Of a DNA stretch of 64,000 nt, positions 9,190 through 16,952 are shown in pieces. The notes under the pieces were generated by a model. It was not told where the DNA came from and ran no database searches. It saw only the letters and a list, made by a program, of their open reading frames with translations. Every line of letters begins with the position of its first letter. The stretch's first letter is position 1. A program made the translations under genes and the position numbers. The stretch comes from Pseudomonadota bacterium (lineage in GTDB: Bacteria; Pseudomonadota; Gammaproteobacteria; Burkholderiales; Rhodocyclaceae). Location: NCBI GenBank assembly GCA_018262195.1, contig JAGTRS010000022.1, positions 1 through 64,000 on the forward strand, read 5' to 3'.

Positions 9190-12100
9190 GTGACTGCTGC
9201 GCCCGACCGCCTCGAAGAAGACAAAAACGCCCGCCAGCGTGCACTGGAGGTCGCCTCATTCATCGTCGAGGCGCCGGCGGGGGCGGGCAAGACGGAATTG
9301 CTGACGCAGCGCTACCTGCGGTTGCTGGCGGTCGTCGAGCACCCCGAAGAGGTTCTGGCGCTGACCTTTACCAACAAGGCGGCGACCGAGATGCGCGACC
9401 GCATCCTGGGCAGCCTGGAGCTTGCCGCGGCTGGAGAAATGTCACCGCAGCCACACAAGCAACTGACTTTCGGATTGGCGCAACGGGTGCTGGCCCACGA
9501 CGCCGAGCGCGGCTGGACCCTGCTCGGCCACCCTGGCCGCCTGCGCATCACGACGCTGGATGCCCTGTGCGCCAGCCTTGCCCGGCAGATGCCTTACCTG
9601 AGTCGCTTTGGCAGCCAGCCCGGCGTCAGCGATGATGCCGAGGCGCACTACGCGACAGCGGCCCGCCGGACGCTGGAAATGGTCGAGTCCGGCACAGAGG
9701 ATGCCGAGGTTGTCGCCGAAGCCCTGGCTTTCATGGACAACAATGCTGGCCGGCTGGAAAAACTGCTGATTGCCATGCTCGGTCGCCGCGACCAGTGGCT
9801 GCATCACGCGTCACGCATTGAAAGCGGGGCGATGAAGCGCGAGGTCGAAGCCGGCTTTGCGGCACTGATCGAGCGTGACCTCGCAGTGGTTGGTGGTTTG
9901 CTTGATGGGCGGAGCCAGTCACTGCTGATGCCCTTGGCACGCTTTGCCGCGGCCAACGCACCGGGTGTGCTTGATCCGATTGTCGATTGGGATTCGCCGT
10001 TGACGGCTGCCATCGCCGATCTGGCGCAATGGCAGGCGGTCGCTGGTTTGTTGCTGACCGGTACCGGCACGCTGCGCAAGACGGTCGACAAGCGCATCGG
10101 CTTTCCGGCGGACAAGGAGTTCGCCGACCAGAAGAAAGCCATGCTCGAACTGCTCGGTGACCTGCGCAGTGTGGCCGGGCTGGAAGAGGCACTGGTGATG
10201 CTGGTCAAGTTGCCGTGCCCGGAGCTGAGCGAGGCCGAGTGGGCGACCGTCGAATGCTTTTCGCGCCTGCTGCGGCTGGCGGCTGGACAACTGTGGCTGG
10301 CCTTTCAGGAGGTTGGCGAGGTCGATTTCATCGAAATCGCCGCCCGTGCCGGTTTGGCGCTTGGCGATGACGAGGCGCCAACTGATCTGGCGCAGGCGCT
10401 CGATTACCGCATCCGCCACCTGCTGGTCGACGAATTTCAGGACACCAGCCCAAGCCAGGTTGGCCTGATCGAAAAGCTGACCCGGGGCTGGATGCCGGAC
10501 GACGGCCGGACGCTGTTCGTGGTCGGCGACCCGATGCAGTCGATCTACCGTTTTCGCAAGGCCGATGTGGGCCTGTTCCTGCGCGTCCGCGAGCGTGGTA
10601 TCGGTGACATCCGGCTTGGTCACTTGAGGCTGTTCCGCAACAACCGTTCCTATCCGGGTATTGTCGATTGGGTCAATGCCGCCTTCCCGAGCATCTTCCC
10701 GGCGGAAGACAGCCCCGAGGCCGGCGCCGTGCGCTATGCCGAATCGGCGGCGACCCGGCCGGCCCGCGAGGATAGCGGCGTGTTCGTGCATCCGGTCATC
10801 GCGCACGAAGGGAATGACTCAGCCAATGAAGAGGCACGCCGGGTGCTGGCCATCATTCAGCAGGCACGCCGTGAAGCACCGGACGAGCGCATTGCCGTGC
10901 TGGTCCGTGCCCGCAGCCACCTCGATGCGCTGGTCGCGGAAATTCGCCGCAGTGCCCCCGGGTTACGTTTTCAGGCGGTCGATATTGAAGGACTGGATGG
11001 TCGCCAGCACGTGCAGGATCTGCTGACTCTTTTCCGCGCCCTGCATCATCGCGCTGACCGGGTGCATTGGCTGGCCTTGCTGCGTGCCCCGTGGTGTGGC
11101 CTGAAGCTGGCTGACCTGCATGCGCTGGCCGCAGACGACAAGAAATCGACGATCTGGCAACTGATGCAGGACGAGGCGCGCATCGCCCGGCTTTCTGATG
11201 ATGGCCAGTACCGTTTGCGCCATGTTCGCGCCGTCCTCCAGCTGGCCTATGCCGGCCAGGCGCGCCAGCACCCGCGTCGCTGGCTGGAAGGTGTCTGGCT
11301 GATGCTCGGCGGGCCGCGCTGCCTGGAAGCTCCGGAAGCGCTGAACGATGTCGAAGCCTTCTTTTCGCTGCTCGACAAGCTGGTGGCCAGCCGCACGCTG
11401 AGTGCCGAAACCCTCGCCACTCATGCTGCGGAACTCTACGCGCCGTCCGACCCGCTCGGCGATGCCGTGCAAATGATGACCGTGCACAAATCCAAGGGCC
11501 TCGAATTCGACACTGTGATCCTGCCCGGCCTGCACCGCGAAACCGGCGGCAATGAAAGCAGCCTGCTGCTCTGGGATGAAGTGGCCGGCGCCGATGGCGA
11601 TGAGCACCTGCTGGTCGCGCCAATGAAGCAGAAAGGGGGCGGCAATGGTGAGCCGACCGCCTACGATTACCTGAAGAAACTTGAAGTCGAACGGGCAGCC
11701 CACGAGAACGAGCGCCTGCTCTATGTGGCTGCTACCCGCGCCATCCGCCAGCTGCATCTGCTTGGCGTTGCCATGGCCGATGAGAAGAAGGAGGATGGCC
11801 TGAAACCGCCGGCCAACGGTACGCTGCTCAAGCTGCTGTGGCCCGGCGTGGCGCAGCGCGAGTTCGTGATGGCGCTGGCCGGGGTCGAGGCCGGAGAGGC
11901 TGCTTCCGCCTGTATCGATCCGGCGACTTTCGTGCCACCGCTGGTCAGGCTACGGAAGGTTGGTTTGCCGTTGGTCTTGCAGGCGACCGCTGACAGCGTT
12001 CGCCCAGCCAATAACCCGCTTGATCTCGATGTTGCAGAAAGCGTGCTGTCGCTGGAGGCCTCGGTTGGTACGCTGGTCCATCGCTGCCTTGAACTGATGG

Positions 12101-12594
12101 CAAAAAGCGGCCTGAAAGCCTGGTCGGCCGAACGGATTTCCGCCTTGCAGCCGGTCTACCAACGCTGGTTGCAGGTTCAGGGGCATAGTGAAGCCGAGGC
12201 CGGGAGCGGCGCTGACGAGGTCGTGGCAGCCCTGGGCAATACACTGGCCTCTGATACCGGGCGTTGGCTGCTTGCTGAGCATCATCTGGCAGCTGCCGAG
12301 CAAGCCTGGAGCAGTACGGATGGTGCAGTGGCCATCAACCACGTGATTGACCGCATCTTCGTGGCCGATGGCTGCCGCTGGATCATCGACTACAAGACGG
12401 TGCGTCTGCCTGAAACGGAATTGCTGCAGCGTGCCGAAAGCTACCGGCCGCAACTTGAGCGCTACGCCAGCCTTTTTGCTGGTGATCCATTGCCCTTGCG
12501 CCTGGCCATCTATTTTCCGTTGCAGGGGCGACTGATCGAGTTGCCGAAGTCGGCGCCATTGACCAGTGGCAGGCAGTTCAGCCTCTTTGGCTAA
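9190..12594 (+). CDS. UvrD-type helicase/nuclease, AddA-like
   Basis: 1134 aa, GTG start (9190); a nearby ATG at 9173 runs into a stop after six codons. Superfamily 1A helicase motifs are all present: Walker A APAGAGKT (residues 28-35), LTFTNKAA, LLVDEFQDTS, VVGDPMQSIYRFRKA, MTVHKSKGLEF and LYVAATRA. The C-terminus carries a PD-(D/E)XK nuclease domain with VIDRIF and IIDYKT (Asp1067, Lys1069). This is the AddA layout: helicase and nuclease in one chain, needed for end resection and recombinational repair. Its expected partner is the AddB-like protein at 3103. A Chi-recognition capacity cannot be judged by eye. Confidence 0.88.
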   Translation: MTAAPDRLEEDKNARQRALEVASFIVEAPAGAGKTELLTQRYLRLLAVVEHPEEVLALTFTNKAATEMRDRILGSLELAAAGEMSPQPHKQLTFGLAQRVLAHDAERGWTLLGHPGRLRITTLDALCASLARQMPYLSRFGSQPGVSDDAEAHYATAARRTLEMVESGTEDAEVVAEALAFMDNNAGRLEKLLIAMLGRRDQWLHHASRIESGAMKREVEAGFAALIERDLAVVGGLLDGRSQSLLMPLARFAAANAPGVLDPIVDWDSPLTAAIADLAQWQAVAGLLLTGTGTLRKTVDKRIGFPADKEFADQKKAMLELLGDLRSVAGLEEALVMLVKLPCPELSEAEWATVECFSRLLRLAAGQLWLAFQEVGEVDFIEIAARAGLALGDDEAPTDLAQALDYRIRHLLVDEFQDTSPSQVGLIEKLTRGWMPDDGRTLFVVGDPMQSIYRFRKADVGLFLRVRERGIGDIRLGHLRLFRNNRSYPGIVDWVNAAFPSIFPAEDSPEAGAVRYAESAATRPAREDSGVFVHPVIAHEGNDSANEEARRVLAIIQQARREAPDERIAVLVRARSHLDALVAEIRRSAPGLRFQAVDIEGLDGRQHVQDLLTLFRALHHRADRVHWLALLRAPWCGLKLADLHALAADDKKSTIWQLMQDEARIARLSDDGQYRLRHVRAVLQLAYAGQARQHPRRWLEGVWLMLGGPRCLEAPEALNDVEAFFSLLDKLVASRTLSAETLATHAAELYAPSDPLGDAVQMMTVHKSKGLEFDTVILPGLHRETGGNESSLLLWDEVAGADGDEHLLVAPMKQKGGGNGEPTAYDYLKKLEVERAAHENERLLYVAATRAIRQLHLLGVAMADEKKEDGLKPPANGTLLKLLWPGVAQREFVMALAGVEAGEAASACIDPATFVPPLVRLRKVGLPLVLQATADSVRPANNPLDLDVAESVLSLEASVGTLVHRCLELMAKSGLKAWSAERISALQPVYQRWLQVQGHSEAEAGSGADEVVAALGNTLASDTGRWLLAEHHLAAAEQAWSSTDGAVAINHVIDRIFVADGCRWIIDYKTVRLPETELLQRAESYRPQLERYASLFAGDPLPLRLAIYFPLQGRLIELPKSAPLTSGRQFSLFG

Positions 12595-12742
12595 GTTTGC
12601 TCTTGGGCGCCTTGCTCTGCCTCCCCGCCAGCCCCTTGCTCTGCCCGTCGCTTACCGTGAATACGCACTAGGGTATTGACCAGTAACATCGTCATATTCA
12701 AATGGCCTATACTTGAAGGTCGGTATTTTCTATGCGACTTGC

Positions 12743-13492
12743 ATGCTTCGCGGTTTGGTCTTCTCCCTCATGTGTTTCGTCTTGCTTGCAGGTGGCTTGC
12801 CGGGAAGCGTGCGTGCCGGGGAGGCTGCGCTACGTGTCGTGGTGCTGGAGAATTCCCCGCCGATGTCCTATCGGGATGAAACCGGCCAGCTGACAGGCTT
12901 CAGTGTCGAAATTGCCCGTGCCCTGTGTCAGGAAATCCGGGCCAGCTGCGTCTTCGACGTGACCACGCAAGGTGCTTTGCTCGATAGCGTTGCCCGAGGC
13001 AAGGCCGATATTGCGGCGGCGGCAGTTTTTGAGACGGCCGAACATCGTGGCAAGTTGCTTTTCGCCAAACCCTATTACCGCTCCCTGTCACTCTGGTTGG
13101 CCAGGCCGGATGTCCCGCCAGGGCGTAATGGTGTCCGGGTGGCGGTGGTTCATGGCTCGGTGCAGGAAGATTACGCCCGCCGGCAAGGGTGGGATATTCA
13201 TCAGGTCCGCGCCAATGGCGATCTGGCGGGGGCTTTGCTGGGTGGCGAGGCGCAGGCTGCGCTGGTGCCGATGATCAGCGCCCTGCAGTTGCAGAAAAGC
13301 GATCCATTTCGCCGCCTTGGCTTGGCTCCTACCGTTTTGCGTGCTCCGGAATTGAGTGGTGATGCCTCGTTCGGCATTTCATTGCGTCGTCCGGGGTTGC
13401 GCGAGGAAATCAACGCGGCGCTTGATCGCATCAAGCGCAATGGGACGTATGATCGTATCAATTCCCGCTTTTTGCCTTTTCGGGTGAGTTGA
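12743..13492 (+). CDS. Periplasmic solute-binding protein, family 3 (amino-acid type)
   Basis: 249 aa from the ATG at 12743, which begins a clean signal peptide (about 1-25). An in-frame TTG at 12713 would add ten residues and has no better ribosome site. The mature part begins ALRVVVLENSPPMSY and continues with LTGFSVEIARALCQEI and ALLDSVARGKADIAAAAVFETAEHR, the two-lobed family 3 fold that binds amino acids or other small polar ligands. No permease or ATPase gene is nearby. The next gene is a membrane diguanylate cyclase, which suggests a sensory rather than a transport role. That coupling is inferred. Confidence 0.8.
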   Translation: MLRGLVFSLMCFVLLAGGLPGSVRAGEAALRVVVLENSPPMSYRDETGQLTGFSVEIARALCQEIRASCVFDVTTQGALLDSVARGKADIAAAAVFETAEHRGKLLFAKPYYRSLSLWLARPDVPPGRNGVRVAVVHGSVQEDYARRQGWDIHQVRANGDLAGALLGGEAQAALVPMISALQLQKSDPFRRLGLAPTVLRAPELSGDASFGISLRRPGLREEINAALDRIKRNGTYDRINSRFLPFRVS

Positions 13493-13577
13493 TGCCTTCT
13501 CTTCATTGCTTTTCGTTGCGCCACGTTGCGCTTCTTGTCGTTCGGGGTTACCAGCCTTGATCAAGGCGCCCACGGGG

Positions 13578-14816
13578 ATGCATGCCGGGCGTGCCTTTGG
13601 TTTGCTGGCTGCCCTGTTCGTGCTGGCTTTCGGGTTGGCGGTTGTTTTGCTGGCGCTCGATCAGCAGCGCGTCATCGATGCCAACAGCCGTCTTGAAGAG
13701 CAAACGGTGCCGGAGATCATCCGCTATCAGCGGCTGGCCAGAAATCTCGAACAGCTGCGCCAGGAAGGCGAGCGCATTTTTTCGGTGAGTTCGCACGCGG
13801 CCCGGCAACAGTCAATGTTTGTCGTCACCCTGATCGCCAGCCATCCCAGTGTTCTGGAGCACCCCGGGGCGGCCCAGCTGGCAAGGGAAACAGAGCAGTT
13901 CCTCGGCGAGGTGGTGCGCCAGTCGGCCCGCGACGACCTGCGGCCGGCGATCCATTACGATGAATGGCAGCGACTGGCATCGCGCCTGGGCATGCAGGTC
14001 GATGATGTGTCGATCGAAGGGATCAATCTCGCCACCAGCGACCTGAATGTGGCGGCAGCGGCCATGAGGCTGGCACGTTACAAGCTGATTGTCGTCTTGC
14101 TTCTGGTCGGGATCTTTCTGCTGGCGTTCATCGTTCTCGTTCGTCGTCATCTGATTCAACCGCTGCAGCGGATCGACCATGCGCTGTCCAATCTCAGCGC
14201 TTCCAGCCCGTTGCCCTATTTCGACACGTCGAGAATGCTGGAAATCCAGGCGGTCGAAGAAGCCATTCGTGAGCACCGGGATTTGCTGATCCAGAACGAT
14301 GAAGCACGGCAGGTGCTGGAGAAGCTGGCCAACAAGGATGGCCTGACCGGCCTGATGAACCGTCGCTTCTTCATGCAGTCGGCCGAGGTTGAACTGCAGC
14401 GCGCCCAGCGTTACCGACGGCCGGTTACGGTGGCGATGGCCGACCTCGATTTCTTCAAGAAACTGAACGATACCTATGGTCATGCGGCAGGCGATACGGT
14501 GTTGTCCGCCTTCGCCGAAATGGTCAGGGAAACCCTGCGTCAATCAGACCTGGTTTGTCGCTATGGCGGCGAAGAGTTTGCCTTCCTGTTTCCGGAAATT
14601 TCACCGGCCGAGACCCAGATGCTGGCAGAGCGTCTACGTGCCAGTTGTGCCGACGCCGAGATTGCCCTGCCTGATGGTCGCTCGGTCAAGGTAACGGTCA
14701 GCATGGGGCTGGCCGACGCCAGCGAATGCCCGATTGAAATTGCCCTGAAGCATGCCGACGACGCCTTGTACGAGGCCAAACGCCTTGGGCGCAATCGAGT
14801 CGTCGTCGCCGCCTGA
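13578..14816 (+). CDS. Membrane diguanylate cyclase (periplasmic sensor + GGDEF)
   Basis: 412 aa from the ATG at 13578; an in-frame TTG at 13557 with GGGG nine bases upstream is an equally plausible start. A transmembrane helix (about 7-28) is followed by a periplasmic helical sensor region of roughly 130 residues, a second helix (KLIVVLLLVGIFLLAFIVLV) with a HAMP-like linker, and a GGDEF domain. The active-site motif is GGEEF (about 330-334). The product-inhibition I-site RQSD sits exactly five residues upstream. It should make cyclic di-GMP in the cytoplasm in response to a periplasmic cue, possibly the binding protein encoded 85 bases upstream. Confidence 0.88.
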   Translation: MHAGRAFGLLAALFVLAFGLAVVLLALDQQRVIDANSRLEEQTVPEIIRYQRLARNLEQLRQEGERIFSVSSHAARQQSMFVVTLIASHPSVLEHPGAAQLARETEQFLGEVVRQSARDDLRPAIHYDEWQRLASRLGMQVDDVSIEGINLATSDLNVAAAAMRLARYKLIVVLLLVGIFLLAFIVLVRRHLIQPLQRIDHALSNLSASSPLPYFDTSRMLEIQAVEEAIREHRDLLIQNDEARQVLEKLANKDGLTGLMNRRFFMQSAEVELQRAQRYRRPVTVAMADLDFFKKLNDTYGHAAGDTVLSAFAEMVRETLRQSDLVCRYGGEEFAFLFPEISPAETQMLAERLRASCADAEIALPDGRSVKVTVSMGLADASECPIEIALKHADDALYEAKRLGRNRVVVAA

Positions 14817-14905
14817 ACGGGCAGTCACAAATCCGCTACAAGAAATTCCCGGATTGACTGCCGCTTGCCAGTTAAAATTTCAGGTTGAATTTTTCGGGTA
14901 TTTGT

Positions 14906-16573
14906 ATGCGTCGATTGCTGGATGGGCTGATTCGCTTTGGGCAACGCCTGCTTGGCGGACAGCTGACCGCCTCCATTGAGGCAGTGACGCTGCTGGTCAG
15001 CCTGTTCTTCGCCCTGTTCTGCAATCAGCTTTTCCTGAAGGGCATGCTGGCTGGCTACGACATGGGTTTGCCGGCAAGCTGGCTGCTGGCCGGCTCGCTG
15101 CTGGTTGGCCTGGCGGCCGTGCATTTCATCCTGCTCGTTCCCTTCATGACGCGATGGACGACCAAGCCGCTGCTGGCTCTACTGCTCGTGACGACGGCTT
15201 TTGCCGTCCATTTCATGACGCGTTACAAGGTCTATCTCGATACCAGCATGCTGCGCAATGTGCTGGCCACCGATGTCCGCGAAGCGCGCGATCTGATGAC
15301 CTGGTCGCTGATCCCGCAACTGCTGCTCTACGCGGTTATTCCTCTTTGGTTGCTCAGCCGGATCCGCCTCAAGCCGCGGTCATTCGGACGGGCGGTTCTG
15401 GTCCGTCTCGGCACCATCATGCTGGCCCTGGTCGTACTGGGCGGCGCCATTTTCCTGAACTTCCAGGACATGGCCTCGCTGATGCGCAACAATCGGGAGT
15501 TCCGTTTCCTGGTCACCCCGGCCAATTACCTGTATTCGCTTGGTCAGGTGACCCGTAGCCAGGCGCAGGCGGTCGAGGCCGTGCGCGAACCGGTCGGCGC
15601 CGACGCTGTGCCCGGTGGCAGTTGGCAAACTCGTAGCAAGCCAGTCGTCATGGTCATGGTGCTCGGTGAAACGGTTCGCGCCGCCAACTGGGGCCTGTCC
15701 GGCTATGCCCGGCAGACGACGCCGGAACTGGCAGCCGAGGCCGGTATCATCAACTTTGCCGACGTCACCAGTTGCGGTACCGATACCGAAACTTCGCTGC
15801 CCTGCATCTTTTCTCCCTGGGGGCGGCGTCAGTACAACGAAACGCGTATCCGGAACAGCGAATCGGTGCTTGATGTCGTGGCCCGTGCCGGCTTCCGTGT
15901 GGTCTGGGTGGACAATCAGTCCGGCTGCAAGGGCGTCTGCAAGGGCGTCGAATCCATCCGTCCCGATCTGGCCAAGTCACCGGACCACTGTTTTGGTGGC
16001 GAGTGTCAGGATGGCGCACTGGTTGATTCCCTGAAACAGCTGGTCAGCGAAACGCCGGGCAACCTGATGATCGTCCTGCACCAGATGGGCAATCACGGAC
16101 CGGCCTATTTCAAGCGCTACCCGGATGAATTCAAGAAATTCACGCCGGCCTGCGAGGATCCGGACCTACCGCATTGCTCCGAGGACAGTATCGTCAACGC
16201 CTACGACAACGCGATCAGCTATACCGATCACGTGTTGGCTTCGCTGGTCCGTACTCTTCGCGAGCATCAGGCGCACGATTCGGCGCTGCTCTATGTCTCT
16301 GATCACGGCGAATCGCTGGGCGAAAAAGGCCTGTTCCTGCACGGCGTACCCTACAGGATTGCGCCGGATGTGCAGACCAAGGTGCCGATGGTGATGTGGT
16401 TTTCACCGGGCTTTGCCCAAAGCTTTGCGCTGGATCCGGCGTGCGTCGGCAAGGTCGCCGCCTCGCCGTTATCGCACGACAATCTGTTCCACACCTTCCT
16501 TGGCCTGCTCGACGTCAAGACGAGTGCTTACGCGCCGGAAATGGACTTCTCGGCCAGGTGCCGCAAGGGCTGA
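14906..16573 (+). CDS. eptA: Lipid A phosphoethanolamine transferase
   Basis: 555 aa. The N-terminal third contains about five membrane helices, and the C-terminal part is a periplasmic sulfatase-fold domain. Key motifs are GETVRAANWGLSGY (nucleophile Thr256), the cysteine-bearing TSCGTDTETSLPCIFS, and the metal ligands in SDHGESLGEKGLFLHG. The enzyme moves phosphoethanolamine from phosphatidylethanolamine to lipid A phosphates, which lowers binding of cationic peptides, and it leaves diacylglycerol behind. The ATG at 14906 was preferred over a TTG at 14885 because it begins the first membrane segment. It converges on dgkA with only four bases between stop codons; DgkA would recycle the diacylglycerol by-product. 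Confidence 0.9.
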   Translation: MRRLLDGLIRFGQRLLGGQLTASIEAVTLLVSLFFALFCNQLFLKGMLAGYDMGLPASWLLAGSLLVGLAAVHFILLVPFMTRWTTKPLLALLLVTTAFAVHFMTRYKVYLDTSMLRNVLATDVREARDLMTWSLIPQLLLYAVIPLWLLSRIRLKPRSFGRAVLVRLGTIMLALVVLGGAIFLNFQDMASLMRNNREFRFLVTPANYLYSLGQVTRSQAQAVEAVREPVGADAVPGGSWQTRSKPVVMVMVLGETVRAANWGLSGYARQTTPELAAEAGIINFADVTSCGTDTETSLPCIFSPWGRRQYNETRIRNSESVLDVVARAGFRVVWVDNQSGCKGVCKGVESIRPDLAKSPDHCFGGECQDGALVDSLKQLVSETPGNLMIVLHQMGNHGPAYFKRYPDEFKKFTPACEDPDLPHCSEDSIVNAYDNAISYTDHVLASLVRTLREHQAHDSALLYVSDHGESLGEKGLFLHGVPYRIAPDVQTKVPMVMWFSPGFAQSFALDPACVGKVAASPLSHDNLFHTFLGLLDVKTSAYAPEMDFSARCRKG

Positions 16574-16577
16574 TTGC

Positions 16578-16952
16578 TTAGCCGAGCAGGACGAAGGCCC
16601 AGATTGCCGCAGCGTTGATCAGGCTGAGCAGCACAGCGGCGCTGCCCATGTCCTTGGCCCGTTTGGCCAGTTCGTGCTTTTCCGGTGAAGCCTTGTCGAC
16701 GACTGCCTCCAGACCCGAATTCAGAATTTCGACAATCAGGATCAGGATGATGCTGCCGACCATCAAGGCGCGGTCGATGCCGCTCTTGCCGAGATAAAAA
16801 GCCAGCGGAATGGTGATGGCAGCGAGTAGCACTTCCTCGCGGAAGGCAGCTTCGTTCTTCCATGCGGCACTCAGGCCGTCACGCGAATAGCCGAGGGCAT
16901 TCCACAAGCGGGTCAGGCCCTTCTTGCCCTTGAAGGCGGCGGCGTCAGTCAT
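16578..16952 (-). CDS. dgkA: Diacylglycerol kinase
   Basis: 124 aa, the usual size for the trimeric membrane kinase DgkA. It has three hydrophobic helices and the family signatures [18 protein letters not shown] and [11 protein letters not shown], which hold the catalytic glutamate and ATP-binding residues. It phosphorylates diacylglycerol in the inner membrane to phosphatidic acid for return to phospholipid synthesis. Its ATG overlaps the uvrA stop by four bases (ATGA), so it is translationally coupled to uvrA, an unusual pairing of lipid recycling with DNA repair. It also faces eptA tail to tail. Confidence 0.93.
   Translation of the reverse strand: MTDAAAFKGKKGLTRLWNALGYSRDGLSAAWKNEAAFREEVLLAAITIPLAFYLGKSGIDRALMVGSIILILIVEILNSGLEAVVDKASPEKHELAKRAKDMGSAAVLLSLINAAAIWAFVLLG

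Noticed and set aside
12605..12650. Direct repeat of CTTGCTCTGCC in the gap after the AddA-like gene
   Set aside because: Only two short copies, no flanking element, and similar GC-rich words are common in this genome.
12671..12715. TTGACC (12676) with TATACT (12708) as a promoter for the binding-protein gene
   Set aside because: The spacer is 26 bases, far too long for a sigma-70 promoter.
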